Part shown: positions 38,276 through 48,231 of the stretch, piece by piece | Layout of the letters: each line of letters begins with the position of its first letter | How positions within the stretch are numbered: position 1 is the first letter of the stretch | DNA from: SABY01 sp964593705 | Lineage (GTDB): Bacteria; Bacteroidota; Bacteroidia; Bacteroidales; 4484-276 | Reading direction: 5' to 3' | Assembly: GCA_964593705.1 (NCBI GenBank) | Contig: CAZQIV010000008.1 | Span: forward strand, 1-64,000 | DNA length: 64,000 nt | Notes under the pieces: generated by a model | Database searches by the model: none | What the model saw: the letters and a program-made list of their open reading frames with translations, nothing else | What the model was told of the DNA's origin: nothing | Position numbers and translations under genes: made by a program

Positions 38276-38599
38276 TCATTTATGAAAAATTGAACGCCAC
38301 CTTATGCTGGCCAAAAAGCAATTTGGTAATCGACTATGCGATTTTACTCCCCGGTTTTTGCTTCGGGTTTTGATTTTTTTCCTGAACATGTCGCCCAACA
38401 AATAACCAATCATCCCACCCCACAAAATGCTCATGTATGGATTTGAGGTTATTGCGCAGGTTCCTGAAGCGCATCCAACCTGGGCGTAATAAATGTATCC
38501 GCCTATTGCGCCAACTAATATTCCGGCAATTGTTAATGGTGGGAAAAATGAAAATAACTTTTGCTTTAAACTTTTATCTGTTTTTGTACTGTTTTCCAT
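38276..38599 (-). CDS. DUF6132 family small membrane protein
   Basis: The 107-residue protein has two hydrophobic segments (LTIAGILVGAIGGYIYYAQV and SILWGGMIGYLLGDMF) around the Cys motif GCASGTCAITSNPY, which defines the DUF6132 family. Such genes commonly lie next to thioredoxin-like genes. Here the gene directly follows one, sharing one base, so the pair is co-transcribed. A role in handling thiols or sulfur at the membrane is inferred from the paired Cys and this neighbour. The polar last 35 residues (RSKNRGVKSHSRLPN) look like an extended tail beyond the usual family end. Confidence 0.85.
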   Translation of the reverse strand: MENSTKTDKSLKQKLFSFFPPLTIAGILVGAIGGYIYYAQVGCASGTCAITSNPYMSILWGGMIGYLLGDMFRKKIKTRSKNRGVKSHSRLPNCFLASIRWRSIFHK

Positions 38600-38937
38600 T
38601 AAGCTAATTTTTTGTTGGTTAAAGAATTATTTACCTGGTTCATAATCATCTCCTTTGTCTGCAAGCCAGTCATTCGCCTCAATTCTTCCCCATTTTTATA
38701 AAGTATAAGAGTGGGAATATTTCTTACGCTAAGCTTTGAAGATATTACCTTGTTATCATCAACATTGAGGGTGGCAATTTTAAAAAAGTCGTTATTTTCA
38801 ACTGCCAGTTCTTCAAGTACTTTGTGCTGAAGTTTACACGGATAACACCATTCGGCCCAAAAATCGACAAGTACAATATTGTCTTTCAGGATATGATTGA
38901 AGTTGTTATAATTTATTTCTATGATATGATTTTTCAT
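38599..38937 (-). CDS. Thioredoxin-fold protein
   Basis: This 112-residue thioredoxin family protein has the redox-active motif WCYPC in DFWAEWCYPCKLQHKVL, the cis-Pro segment VRNIPTLILYKNGEEL, and a final helix TKEMIMNQVN. It is predicted to be cytoplasmic, since no signal peptide is visible. The active-site YP dipeptide differs from the usual GP, so its redox potential may differ. It is translationally coupled to the DUF6132 gene that follows. Confidence 0.92.
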   Translation of the reverse strand: MKNHIIEINYNNFNHILKDNIVLVDFWAEWCYPCKLQHKVLEELAVENNDFFKIATLNVDDNKVISSKLSVRNIPTLILYKNGEELRRMTGLQTKEMIMNQVNNSLTNKKLA

Positions 38938-39063
38938 ATTTTCCTAAATGGCCACAAATGCACGAATGAATTGATCTCCATTTCCCAAAGAGACAAGGTA
39001 TGCACCGGGTAGTAAATAATTTAAATACACATTTCAAATCACTACTGTCCGATTAAAAATTAT

Positions 39064-39386
39064 AGATTCTTCGCTACGCTCAGAATGACAATTGCACTGT
39101 GAGTTTTGGTTTGGGGAGGGGGAGGTTGGCGGCGTTTGCGCCCAACAACCCCCACCAGAAACCCAAAAACCCCGGAATTGTGAAACAAAAGAACTGTTAG
39201 GAAGAAAATGTTGNNNNNNNNNNTAATTAATAAATTTTTTTTATACCCCCTTCCCCTATTTTTTAATTTTGCTTTTTTTTTTTTGTTTGGGGGTGGGGTT
39301 GGTGGGGGGTTTCCCCCCCAACCTCCCCCTCCCTGATACCCTAAACGCCTGTCATTCTGAACGAAACGAAGTGTAGCGAAGAATCT
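39064..39386. repeat. Long nested palindrome, copy 4, interrupted by an assembly gap
   Basis: The left arm AGATTCTTCGCTACGCTCAG followed by AATGACA (from 39064) is matched by the right arm ending at 39386, which reads AGATTCTTCGCTACACTTCG and later AGAATGACAG on the other strand. Between them lie GGGAGGGGGAGGTTGGCGGC and its counterpart CCCCCCAACCTCCCCCTCCC (about 39315-39335). This is the same layout as 10383-10541. Ten N at 39214-39223 mark a scaffold gap inside the palindrome, and bases near it look poorly resolved. Confidence 0.7.
39214..39223. other. Assembly gap (10 N)
   Basis: Ten undetermined bases lie inside a long inverted repeat between the thioredoxin and mutS2 genes. True distance across the gap is unknown. 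Confidence 1.
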
Positions 39387-39481
39387 TTTGCTAGTCCTAT
39401 ATTTTTTACGGACAACAGTGATTTCATATTTTCATCACAAATTAAAAGACCACAGATACGCAAAACACATACCAAAATAAA

Positions 39482-41914
39482 TCACTTTAGTAACACTACT
39501 GTAATTCCGGTTCCACCCATTTCAACTTTTTCATCGCCAAAGCGCTTCACCTCAGGATTCAACCTCAGCTGATCCCTGATAACTTCTCGCAGGATGCCGT
39601 TGCCCTTGCCATGCAAAATTTTAACTTCTTTTATAGAAAGCAATATGGCTTCATCGATGTAACGCTGCAATTCGCTTGAAGCCTCCTCTGCCCTATTTCC
39701 CCTGAGGTCGAGCGAAAGTTTAAAATTTGTCATTTTGTCATTCAGATCATTCACAATGTGCCCATAAGACCTTTTACGAAAAAGAACCTTTTCGTGGTAT
39801 TCTTCCTCGCCAACATTTACCAGTTTTGCCAATGGAACTTTCATAATCACACTACCAAAACTAACCATGGCTTCCTTTCCGGAAAGCTCCACAACTTCAC
39901 CTACGGTTACTTGCGGCGGAATGCGCACCCTGTTACCAATCAAAATTGTTTTGCTGTCGTGCTTTGGTTTTTCCTTTTTTGGTTTTGAGAGTTTCTGTAT
40001 TGAAGATGTATCTTTTTTTGCTTGTACTTCTTTTTGCTGATCACTCTTTTTTTCTTTCAGTTTTTCGCGAAGCACCTTTGTTTTCTCTTTATCAGCCTGC
40101 ACCTCTTTAATTTCACGAATTGTATTCTCGATCAATTTATTGGAATCATCAATAATCTGCTGTGCTTCTTGTCGTGCATTCTTTATAATTTTGCCCTTAT
40201 TGGTTTCGAGTTCACTTTTTAGCGTTTCATATTTATTAGTCAGTTCTCTTAGTTTTTTTTCGAGCACTGACAATTCCTTTTGCTTTTCCGAAAGTTCTCT
40301 TTTTTCCACTTCAAGCTGTTGCAGTTGCTTATCGAATTTTACCTGGGTTTTACCAACCTTCTTTTCTGCATTTCTAAGAATGTACCATGGAAAACCGGTT
40401 TTTTTAGCCATTTCAAAAGCAAAAGAACTCCCGGGATTCCCAATTTGAAGTTTAAAAAGAGGTTGCATTTTTCGCGTATCAAAAAGCATGGCCCCGTTGA
40501 TAAGACCGGGTGTTTTGTCGGCCAGCATTTTAAGATTCGTGTAGTGGGTGGTAATAACCCCAAAACTTGTTTTTTGATTGAGGTGTTCAAGTACTGCTTC
40601 GGCTATGGCTCCACCCATGCGTGGCTCTGTTCCCGTCCCAAATTCGTCGATCAGAAACAATGTTTTATTCCCTGCTTTTTGAGAAAAATATTTCATATTT
40701 CGCAAATGGGATGTGTAAGTACTCAGGTCGTTTTCGATGGATTGCTCATCACCAATATCAATAAAAATATCCTTAAAAATTCCGGTTTCCGAGGTTTCGC
40801 GCATTGGCACCAGCAGGCCGCACTGGAGCATATATTGCAAAATGCCCACAGTTTTCAGGCACACAGATTTGCCGCCGGCATTAGGCCCTGAGATAATCAA
40901 AATCCTGTCGTCATCCTTTAATTTTATTTCAAGGGGAATAACTTCTTTCTTTTGTTTTTGATGTGCAAGAAAAAGTAGCGGGTGACGGGCATCCCACCAC
41001 TCTACCACAGGATAATCGTTGAGAATGGGAAGACCTGCCTCCAATTTCATGGCAAGCTTTGCTTTTGACCGGATAAAATCGACAAGCCCCAAAAACTCGT
41101 AAGCCTTGATTATGGTATCTGCCGAAGGCCTCAGAAAATCGGTGAAGGCAGCAAGGATTTTATTGATTTCGCGTTTTTCGGCATTCTCCAACTCCCTGAT
41201 CTCATTGTTTGCCTCAAGCGATTCGGCGGGCTCGATGAACACTGTTTGGCCACTTGAGGATTCGTCCTGGATAAAACCCTTGATTTTTCTTTTATGCGTT
41301 GCAGGCACAGGAATTACCAGCCTGCCGTTGCGGATGGTTACATCATCGTTGGGGTTAACGTATCCGCTTTGCCGTGCCTGGATCAGAATTTTGTGGATGG
41401 CGCGATCTACTTCACCTGAAAGCTTATTCAGGCCCTTCCTTATGGTTGACAGTTTTTCAGAAGCAGAATTCTTAATTCTTCCCCGATCATCCATAATACG
41501 TTCAATTTCGCGGATGATGATTTTTTCGTCCTCCACTTCCCTCACCAGGACACGCATTAACGGGAACTTTTCAACATCCAAGAGCCGGAGGTAAGATATT
41601 ACATCAAAGATGGACTGCAAAGAAGTTTTGAGATCGAATAGATTTTCCTGTAAAAGAATCGTTCCCGGCATCCTTATCCTCATAAGTTCGGGGATAAGGT
41701 TAAAATAATTTTGGGCCGGAAAGGGATTCCCAAACATGAGTATTTGACGGAACTCCTCGGTTTGACCCAGGCGTAGTTTAATGGTTTCAAACTGTGTAAG
41801 AAAACACATCCTGTCAACATGGTTTCTGCCCATATCGCTCACACACAGTTCCATCAGCATTTGCCTTACCTGATGAAAACCTACTTTATCTTCAAAATTA
41901 TTGGGAAATATCAC
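39482..41914 (-). CDS. mutS2: MutS2 family ATPase/endonuclease
   Basis: The 810-residue protein is MutS2: no mismatch-recognition domain, a MutS core and clamp, and the ABC-type ATPase with Walker A in ISGPNAGGKSVCLKTVG (about residue 341) and Walker B region LIDEFGTGTEPRMGG. A long coiled coil follows (about 520-640), then a KOW-like segment (IGNRVRIPPQVTVGEVVE) and a C-terminal Smr nuclease domain (LDLRGNRAEEASSELQRYID, VKILHGKGNGILREVIRD). Known roles in other bacteria are suppression of recombination and, in Bacillus, splitting of collided ribosomes. TAATTTTG at 41937-41930 could be its -7 element. Confidence 0.96.
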   Translation of the reverse strand: MIFPNNFEDKVGFHQVRQMLMELCVSDMGRNHVDRMCFLTQFETIKLRLGQTEEFRQILMFGNPFPAQNYFNLIPELMRIRMPGTILLQENLFDLKTSLQSIFDVISYLRLLDVEKFPLMRVLVREVEDEKIIIREIERIMDDRGRIKNSASEKLSTIRKGLNKLSGEVDRAIHKILIQARQSGYVNPNDDVTIRNGRLVIPVPATHKRKIKGFIQDESSSGQTVFIEPAESLEANNEIRELENAEKREINKILAAFTDFLRPSADTIIKAYEFLGLVDFIRSKAKLAMKLEAGLPILNDYPVVEWWDARHPLLFLAHQKQKKEVIPLEIKLKDDDRILIISGPNAGGKSVCLKTVGILQYMLQCGLLVPMRETSETGIFKDIFIDIGDEQSIENDLSTYTSHLRNMKYFSQKAGNKTLFLIDEFGTGTEPRMGGAIAEAVLEHLNQKTSFGVITTHYTNLKMLADKTPGLINGAMLFDTRKMQPLFKLQIGNPGSSFAFEMAKKTGFPWYILRNAEKKVGKTQVKFDKQLQQLEVEKRELSEKQKELSVLEKKLRELTNKYETLKSELETNKGKIIKNARQEAQQIIDDSNKLIENTIREIKEVQADKEKTKVLREKLKEKKSDQQKEVQAKKDTSSIQKLSKPKKEKPKHDSKTILIGNRVRIPPQVTVGEVVELSGKEAMVSFGSVIMKVPLAKLVNVGEEEYHEKVLFRKRSYGHIVNDLNDKMTNFKLSLDLRGNRAEEASSELQRYIDEAILLSIKEVKILHGKGNGILREVIRDQLRLNPEVKRFGDEKVEMGGTGITVVLLK

Positions 41915-42040
41915 TTTTTAAACTTTTTGCAAAATTAGAAAAAATGAAATGGCAGAAAATTTAAGTAAACTTGCAGCCATGAAAAGTTGGTTGTTTTACC
42001 ACCTTTGGGGAATTAACTAAATGATGAAATTGGAAAGTCC

Positions 42041-42180
42041 GCAGTGCCGGGCTTCGCCCGTGCATCCTCGAAAAATTACGAAAATCAAAGATTTTCTATT
42101 TTTCGGGATGGGCAGTCCACAGTCCGCAGTTTACAGCAGGCAGTCCGCAGTTCACAGTCCACAATGGTCAGTGGGCAGTA
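42041..42180. repeat. GCCGGGC palindromic repeat copy 3 with CAGTCC tandem units
   Basis: GCAGTGCCGGGCTTCGCCCG (42041-) leads into the hairpin CGAAAAATTACGAAAATC/GATTTTCTATTTTTCG (about 42070-42106). Then come irregular tandem units such as CAGTCCACAGTCCGCAG up to about 42180. The head and hairpin are the same as at 9624-9750. The tandem part is too short and irregular for a CRISPR array. Confidence 0.65.
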
Positions 42181-42308
42181 CCGAAAGCTTTTATTTTTTT
42201 TTGACTATTAAACAGTTTAGTGTTTTGTTTATGAAATACAATTTCACACAATACTTTAATCATCAAACTACTAATATTAATAATAGCTGTGAGATTTTTT
42301 AATCTTTT

Positions 42309-42375
42309 ATTCTTTGTGTCTTTGTGCCTCCGTGGTATCTATAATGAACCACAAAAGCACAACGACACAAAGAAT
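42309..42375. repeat. Inverted repeat ATTCTTTGTGTC
   Basis: ATTCTTTGTGTC (42309-42320) is perfectly complementary to GACACAAAGAAT (42364-42375), with partly complementary TTTGTGCC/CACAAAAGCAC between. It lies in the 630-bp gap before the DUF5686 gene. Nothing else in that gap is recognisable. Confidence 0.6.
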
Positions 42376-42548
42376 TACAATTCCGCCATAATTTATTCTA
42401 TTGTTTGGGATGATATGTTTCAGAAAAACTGATTGTTTTAAATAAAGAATCCCTGAAAACTTTCGGGAGTGAGGGTCGGGAAAAGGTTAACTTCTAAATT
42501 GCTGAAGTACAAAAAAAAATTGAATCACTAATTATTCGCCGACAGGCT

Positions 42549-44972
42549 ATGTTTAAAAAAATATCATTCGCATTTCTATTCTCGTTTCTCATTTTCTATG
42601 CATCCGGTCAGGATAATATGGTAAGCGGAAAAGTGCTTGATGCAGAAACCAGCCAATCCCTGGCTTTTGTAAATATTGTAAGCAACAACAGCAATATTGG
42701 CACTTCCACCGACATCGACGGGAAGTTTAAAATAGTTACTAAAGAAAAAGTTGAATTTTTAAGACTTTCGTACGTGGGATACGAATCCCAAATTTTTTAT
42801 CTGCACGCCAAAACCAAAAACCTTGAAATTATGCTACAAGCCACCAGCCTGGAACTGGAAGAGGTGGTAATTGTAGCCGGTGAAAATCCTGCCCACAGAA
42901 TCATTAAAAATGTAATCGCCAACCGTGAAAACAATGACCCGGAAAAACTGAAGTCGTTTGTCTATACATCCTACGATAAAATGGTAATGACGGTGGATAC
43001 CCTGGATATTAAAAAAGAGGACTTCAACCCACAGGACTCGGGATACATCAGGTTAAAGAACTTTTTAAACGACAAGGATTTTTTTATGATGGAAACAGTA
43101 TCGGAACGCAAATTTATGTCGCCCGACCGAAACCATGAAAAAGTATTAGCATCACGCATTTCGGGTTTCAAAGATCCCATATTGTTATTCTTAAGTTCGC
43201 AGTTGCAATCATCTACTTTTTACCGGGAACTAATAAAAATTTCGGATAAAAATTACATCAATCCTATTTCGAGGGGAAGTACAAAAAAATACTACTTCCA
43301 GATTGAAGACACAACTTATACAGCACGTGGCGACAGTGTTTTTATAATTTCTTTTCGCCCGGGCATCAACACCAACTTCGATGGATTAAAGGGTGTATTG
43401 TCGATAAATACCCACAGATGGGCCATCCAAAACGTTATTGCCGAACCATCACGCACGGAGGACGGGCTGACAATAAAGATTCAGCAAATGTACGAGCTGA
43501 TAAACGATACTACCTGGTTTCCGGTTCAACTGAATACCGACATCATTTTCAATAATGTAAAAATCAACAATTTTGTTCCTGTTGGAAAAGGCAAAAGCTA
43601 CAATAAGGACATTGAGCTTAATCCTGATCTTGTAAAAAGGCAATTCAATCAAATTTCGGTAACATTTGATCCAAACGCCGTAGATCGTGACGAGGATTTT
43701 TGGTTGGCATTTCGTGGAGATTCACTCACCAACCGGGAAAAAAGAACTTATGAATTTATTGATAGTATTGGCCGGGCTGAAGACCTGGATCGGAAAATTT
43801 ACACTTTAAAAGCATTGCTCAATAATCGACTTCCCCTGGGCAAAATTGATGTGGATTTATCCAAAGTAGGAAAGTATAACAATTATGAAGGCCTGTATTT
43901 AGGGCTCGGATTACTAACAAGCAAAAAGTTTTCGCAAACTATTAATGCCGGAGCTTTTGCGGGTTATGGATTTAGAGATCAGGCCGTGAAGTATGGTGGT
44001 AATATGTCGTTTACAATCGATCGATACAGAGAAGTGAAGATAAACCTGGCCTATTATAATTACACCACCGAAACCGGGGGGGTACATTTTTTTAGTGAGA
44101 ATGAAAACATCCTCAACCCGGCCAACTTTAGGAATTTCCTTATCAAAGACATGGATCACACCGAGCGGATACAATCGTCAGTCAGCTTTAGGGCATTGCG
44201 CTATGGGACGTTTAATGTTGGTATTACCAGGGATGCCAAGCAAATTACAAACAATTACTATTTCGATGCCGAAGATGCGGATATTCCAAGCGATAAACCT
44301 GAATACATTTTTACCGAATTCACGGCAGGGTTCAGGTATGCCTTCAAAGAAAAGTTTTTAGAAATGCCTGATTCCAGAATTTCGATGGGGACTAAATTTC
44401 CGGTGGTGCAGTTTCAGTATTCACGTGGCATCAAAGGCAGTTTGGACGGAGGATTTGCCTACAATAAATTTGATTTGAAAATTGAAAAAAACTTTTACAT
44501 AAAATATCTGGGACAGTCGAATTTGGAATTATCGGCCGGCTATGTTGATAATCCCATCCCACAAACAAACTTGTACAACGGAAGGGGTTCTTACCGCGCT
44601 TTTACCATTTATACACCCACAAGCTTTGCCACGCAGCGCATGAACGAATTTTTGGCCAACAAATATGCTTTCCTGTTTTACACCCACAATTTTGGCAACT
44701 TGATTTGGCGCGGCAAAAAATTCAGTCCTGAATTTGCAATAGCTACCAATGCCGGCATTGGAACCCTCGACCACCCCGAATATCATAAAGGAATCGATGT
44801 CAAGATTATGGATAAGGGCTATTTTGAATCGGGAATTTTAGTCAACAAGCTCCTAAATGTATTGGGAGTTTATACCATAGGTGTGGGAGCGTTTTACCGC
44901 TATGGCTATTATCAATTGCCCAAAGTTGCTGATAATTTTGCTTACAAAATTTCGATTGTTTTTCCGTTTTAA
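42549..44972 (+). CDS. DUF5686 outer-membrane protein with CarboxypepD_reg-like domain
   Basis: The 807-residue protein has a signal peptide (ISFAFLFSFLIFYASGQ) and a carboxypeptidase-regulatory-like beta sandwich (residues 23-100: VSGKVLDAETSQSLAFVNIV, then IDGKFKIVTKEKVEFLRLSY, then VGYES). A DUF5686 region follows, ending in a beta-barrel with C-terminal KISIVFPF. HRIIKNVIANRENNDPEKLK after the first domain is characteristic. Such proteins resemble TonB-dependent transporters without a plug and are of unknown function. The gene has no co-directional neighbour within 600 bp and converges with tamL across a perfect palindrome. Confidence 0.9.
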   Translation: MFKKISFAFLFSFLIFYASGQDNMVSGKVLDAETSQSLAFVNIVSNNSNIGTSTDIDGKFKIVTKEKVEFLRLSYVGYESQIFYLHAKTKNLEIMLQATSLELEEVVIVAGENPAHRIIKNVIANRENNDPEKLKSFVYTSYDKMVMTVDTLDIKKEDFNPQDSGYIRLKNFLNDKDFFMMETVSERKFMSPDRNHEKVLASRISGFKDPILLFLSSQLQSSTFYRELIKISDKNYINPISRGSTKKYYFQIEDTTYTARGDSVFIISFRPGINTNFDGLKGVLSINTHRWAIQNVIAEPSRTEDGLTIKIQQMYELINDTTWFPVQLNTDIIFNNVKINNFVPVGKGKSYNKDIELNPDLVKRQFNQISVTFDPNAVDRDEDFWLAFRGDSLTNREKRTYEFIDSIGRAEDLDRKIYTLKALLNNRLPLGKIDVDLSKVGKYNNYEGLYLGLGLLTSKKFSQTINAGAFAGYGFRDQAVKYGGNMSFTIDRYREVKINLAYYNYTTETGGVHFFSENENILNPANFRNFLIKDMDHTERIQSSVSFRALRYGTFNVGITRDAKQITNNYYFDAEDADIPSDKPEYIFTEFTAGFRYAFKEKFLEMPDSRISMGTKFPVVQFQYSRGIKGSLDGGFAYNKFDLKIEKNFYIKYLGQSNLELSAGYVDNPIPQTNLYNGRGSYRAFTIYTPTSFATQRMNEFLANKYAFLFYTHNFGNLIWRGKKFSPEFAIATNAGIGTLDHPEYHKGIDVKIMDKGYFESGILVNKLLNVLGVYTIGVGAFYRYGYYQLPKVADNFAYKISIVFPF

Positions 44973-45078
44973 ATTTTTGATTTTCCTATCGCGTATTTGT
45001 AAAACACAAAAAGTCAATGTTTTCAAAACGTTTTTTTTTAAACCGATTGGATTTGATAAAAAAAACGTATTCTTTTTG

Positions 45079-45111
45079 AACCCTGACAGAGTTTCAAACT
45101 CTGTCAGGGTT
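45079..45111. terminator. Perfect palindrome between convergent genes (possible bidirectional terminator)
   Basis: AACCCTGACAGAGTTT (45079-45094) pairs perfectly with AAACTCTGTCAGGGTT (45096-45111) around a single C. It lies between the convergent DUF5686 and tamL genes. There is no good T-run on either side, so a terminator role is only likely by position. Confidence 0.55.
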
Positions 45112-45340
45112 GAACGATACTAAAATTTTTCCTCATTTTTATACACTAAGGATTGGAGCAAAATATTACAGTAAATATTAGATTAAGGTAATTATTTAGC
45201 TATTTCAATTATCAAATTTCATTTAAGCAACTTGGTGATTTGTGCGGCGGAGCTCCCTTCTCCAGATGGAGAAAGGTTGGGGATGAGGTTTTAGAACAAC
45301 CAGCATATTTCATAACCCACATAAAAAGGTACAAATAAAG

Positions 45341-47716
45341 TTAGAATGGATAGCCAATTCCAAAATTCCAAATTACATTTCTAAGCTGTAAGTTATTGAA
45401 TTGCCACCTGCTTCCATCAGCATAAGATGGGTCGCGAATTGGTGTGGCGGCATCTATCCTGAAAATAAAAAAGGTTAAATCGAGCCTTAAACCAAAGCCG
45501 GCATCCACAGCAAATTCTCTAAAAAATTTATCGATCTCAAATTTACCTCCCGGATAGTTATCGCTGAGATTGAGCAGCCAAATATTCCCGACATCAGTAA
45601 ATAAAGCCCCTTTAAACCAACTATAAATCGGAAAGCGATACTCAAAGTTTGCTTCCAAAATAAGATCCCCCATTTTTTCGAAATTATTGCTGATGGTATC
45701 CACAAACGACCCCGGGCCAAGCGAGCGATAATTCCATCCCCGCATATCATTGGATCCTCCGGCATAAAAGCCTTTTTCGAAGGGCAAAACCTTTGAATTA
45801 CCATACGGGATACCAAGGCCAAGCAAATTCCGGTACACCAGCGTATGATCCTCTTTCAGGGCGAAGTAATACCGAAAGTCGATGTTAGTACGTGCATATT
45901 GTGCATAAGGGATATTCCACACGGTGTATTCCCCGTTTTCATTTTTAGTGGCATTTGAAAGATTGCTTGATAAATTAAGCGCATTACCGGAGGTTTCGAT
46001 ATTCCACCTGAAATATTTAAAATTCTGCACTTTATTTCTTTCCTGGTTATTAAAGATATAAGTATAACTTGCCGACATAATAAAATGATCGGTGTATTGA
46101 TTCAGCAAGCGCTGATCGTTTAGCGTTTCAAGCCTGGCGAGGAAGGCTGAATCAGGAAAAATGGAAACAGAATTAATCTCCAGGGGAATAAGGCTGTGGC
46201 TAACAAAATTATTCGACAACCAATTGTAGCCAAAAGAACCATTGATAATATACCTTTCATAATCGGGACGGTTTTGATAGCTAAGCCCGGTTTTGATTGT
46301 AGTGCGGGGCCTTAATGTTGTGGTGGTGAGGTCGAGGAACGATGGCAACAAAAACTTAGGAAAATCCAGCGAAAACTCAACCCCCGTTTGAACGGTATTA
46401 AAAAACAATAGCACAGGATCGCTGGTAGAACTACCCGCCTGCCACTCCAACCCGCCTGTTAACTTTACACTAAACACCTCCGCCCCTCTAAAAATATTCA
46501 GGTTCCTGTAAACAAAATTTCCTGCCAATCCCAAAGTAGAGCCCGAAGTAGTCCCCTCGGTCTCGATGGAAAATGACTGAACCGGCCTTCTTGTAAGTTC
46601 AATGAGGCAATTGATGAATTTTCGAGTACTATCGGCCTGATCAATAACACCCATAGCAGGACTAAAATTGAGGGAGGTAAAACTATACAACGGAAAACCT
46701 GAAAACTGACGGTAGGTTCTGTTTTCTATTTTTTCGCTGTAGCGCTTCGATGGCCTCAAAAAAACCGAGCGATTCAATACCGAAGGTTTAATTTTAAGCT
46801 TATCGCGGTAATAAATATTAATTTTCCCCCGGCCATCAAAGCCTGCAGTATCCCTGATGACTTCCATTTTTGAGGTATCGGTAAGTACGGGACTAAAATT
46901 CGGGTCGATAGAAACTTCATTAAGGTAATACTGCTGATGGCTTCTCGAAATAATCCTAAGGTCGGTGGAATCGGTCGATTTGCCTGATTCCTGAATATTT
47001 GTAAAGATTTTAAGTGTATGATTTTTAAATGCGCTGTCAACTTCAAAATAAATATATTCCGAACCAAAATAGTAATATCCCTGATTTCTTAACAATGACG
47101 AAATCCGGTATCGTTCATCATCCAAATCATTCGCATTGTATAGCTCTCCTTTTTTTATAATTGAATTTAACGAATCCTGCAAAACGATTTTATGCATCAC
47201 TTTGTTGGGAATATCATATTCAACATCAGCAACAGTGTAGGGTTTTGCAAGTGTAAAATCATACTCTACAGTCGCTTTTTTGTTTTTCCTTGTAACCTCG
47301 CTTGTAATTTCGGAATTAAAAAAACCATTGTTATCAAGGAAAAGTGCCATTTGTTCGAGCGTACGTTGAATTTGATTCTCTTGTAAAATTACCGGTTCCT
47401 GCCCCAGGTTTTTGTTGAGCCAGCCTTTAAATTTTGTCTCTTTCCCTTTGCTTGTAGCGCTGTTTACCCACAAACCGACCTTTACAATTCCAAGCAACTT
47501 ATCGTTGGGCTGCTGTTGGATAAGACCATAAAAATCATCGGTACCAAAGGGAATATTCTTACCTCCTGCCGGCTTTTTATCGATGGTGACTACATTTTTT
47601 TTCAACAGGTATTCATCCTCCTGCACATTTCTTGTAATGTTGCATCCTGAAATGAAAAACAGAACAATTACACAGCAAAGAGAAATATGTAGGCCTTGTT
47701 TATTCAATTTTATCAA
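45341..47716 (-). CDS. tamL: TamL-type lipoprotein, Omp85 (BamA/TamA) superfamily
   Basis: The 791-residue protein has a lipoprotein signal (IVLFFISGC, lipidated Cys followed by NITRNVQEDEYLLKKN), POTRA-like periplasmic repeats to about residue 400, and a C-terminal Omp85 beta-barrel ending NVIWNFGIGYPF. Barrel marks include FYAGGSNDMRGWNYRSLGPG (the RGW/RGF motif of lid loop 6) and LGIPYGNSKVLPFEKGF. Lipidated TamA-like proteins are a Bacteroidota speciality (TamL), proposed to work with TamB in outer-membrane assembly or lipid transport. No tamB is adjacent in this window. TACTTTTG at 47740-47733 fits a -7 element, giving a short leader. Confidence 0.9.
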   Translation of the reverse strand: MIKLNKQGLHISLCCVIVLFFISGCNITRNVQEDEYLLKKNVVTIDKKPAGGKNIPFGTDDFYGLIQQQPNDKLLGIVKVGLWVNSATSKGKETKFKGWLNKNLGQEPVILQENQIQRTLEQMALFLDNNGFFNSEITSEVTRKNKKATVEYDFTLAKPYTVADVEYDIPNKVMHKIVLQDSLNSIIKKGELYNANDLDDERYRISSLLRNQGYYYFGSEYIYFEVDSAFKNHTLKIFTNIQESGKSTDSTDLRIISRSHQQYYLNEVSIDPNFSPVLTDTSKMEVIRDTAGFDGRGKINIYYRDKLKIKPSVLNRSVFLRPSKRYSEKIENRTYRQFSGFPLYSFTSLNFSPAMGVIDQADSTRKFINCLIELTRRPVQSFSIETEGTTSGSTLGLAGNFVYRNLNIFRGAEVFSVKLTGGLEWQAGSSTSDPVLLFFNTVQTGVEFSLDFPKFLLPSFLDLTTTTLRPRTTIKTGLSYQNRPDYERYIINGSFGYNWLSNNFVSHSLIPLEINSVSIFPDSAFLARLETLNDQRLLNQYTDHFIMSASYTYIFNNQERNKVQNFKYFRWNIETSGNALNLSSNLSNATKNENGEYTVWNIPYAQYARTNIDFRYYFALKEDHTLVYRNLLGLGIPYGNSKVLPFEKGFYAGGSNDMRGWNYRSLGPGSFVDTISNNFEKMGDLILEANFEYRFPIYSWFKGALFTDVGNIWLLNLSDNYPGGKFEIDKFFREFAVDAGFGLRLDLTFFIFRIDAATPIRDPSYADGSRWQFNNLQLRNVIWNFGIGYPF

Positions 47717-47732
47717 GTTATAAAATGACGTA

Positions 47733-47740
47733 CAAAAGTA
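47733..47740 (-). promoter_or_regulatory. -7 element of tamL promoter
   Basis: TACTTTTG on the minus strand matches TAnnTTTG, with a TTG (47765-47763) about 22 bp upstream. The start codon at 47716 would leave a leader of about 10 nt. Confidence 0.5.
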
Positions 47741-47890
47741 GATTTTATTTATGGTAAAAAAGCAACAGAGCCCTCTGTGTATTCAAAATTTCCGCAGTAT
47801 TCACCACAATGATTGTTTGCATTATCCATGCTGGTAGCTTTTCTATCGTTCGTTCAGCTAAGGTTGTTTGGATTCAGGATTTCTTTTAGA

Positions 47891-47975
47891 AATTCATGAG
47901 CCCAGTATAAAAAGCCGTAAGACCCCTAAATCCCCAAAAGGGGACTTTTCCAAACTTCTGAGTTTTTAAACTGAA
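47891..47975. repeat. AGGGGATTTAGGGG-family repeat, copy 3
   Basis: AGCCCAGTATAAAAAGCCGT, then CCCCTAAATCCCCAAAAGGG and GACTTTTCCAAACTTCTGAG, repeat the reverse complement of the right half of the element at 5320-5460, in the same order. It lies in the gap upstream of the 48232 gene. Confidence 0.6.
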
Positions 47976-48110
47976 TTCATTAAAAATCAAAGTTTCCGTT
48001 TCATAATCCTTCCAATATTTTCCCGGCATTTCTTACCAGTTCAACCTTGACTATTCCATAAACTTATCGCAATTTCAGCTTCAAATTCATTTTCAATCAT
48101 TGGTAAAAAT

Positions 48111-48204
48111 CCACTTTCGCAAGCCCAAAACCCCCATTTCGTCATCGAATATAGCCGTTTCGACATGCTTGGGTCGGAAAAAGAAGAAAAGTGATTTATC
48201 TTTG
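48111..48204 (+). promoter_or_regulatory. Triplicated promoter module, copy 1 (three TTTCG boxes and -7 element)
   Basis: TTTCG boxes start at 48115, 48137 and 48158 (spacing 22 and 21). The last two read CATTTCGTCATCG and CGTTTCGACATGC. TATCTTTG at 48197-48204, a full TAnnTTTG, lies 39 bp after the third box and about 28 bp before the start codon. The whole block is about 75 percent identical to 49541-49632 and 51861-51955. There is no well-placed TTTG -33 element, which fits an activator-dependent promoter. Confidence 0.75.
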
Positions 48205-48231
48205 TGCTGAACATTAAAAAACAATAAAACG

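Noticed and set aside
42105..42180. CRISPR-like array of CAGTCC/CAGTCCGCAG units
   Set aside because: Units are 8-10 bp, irregular and without spacers of constant length; no cas genes nearby.
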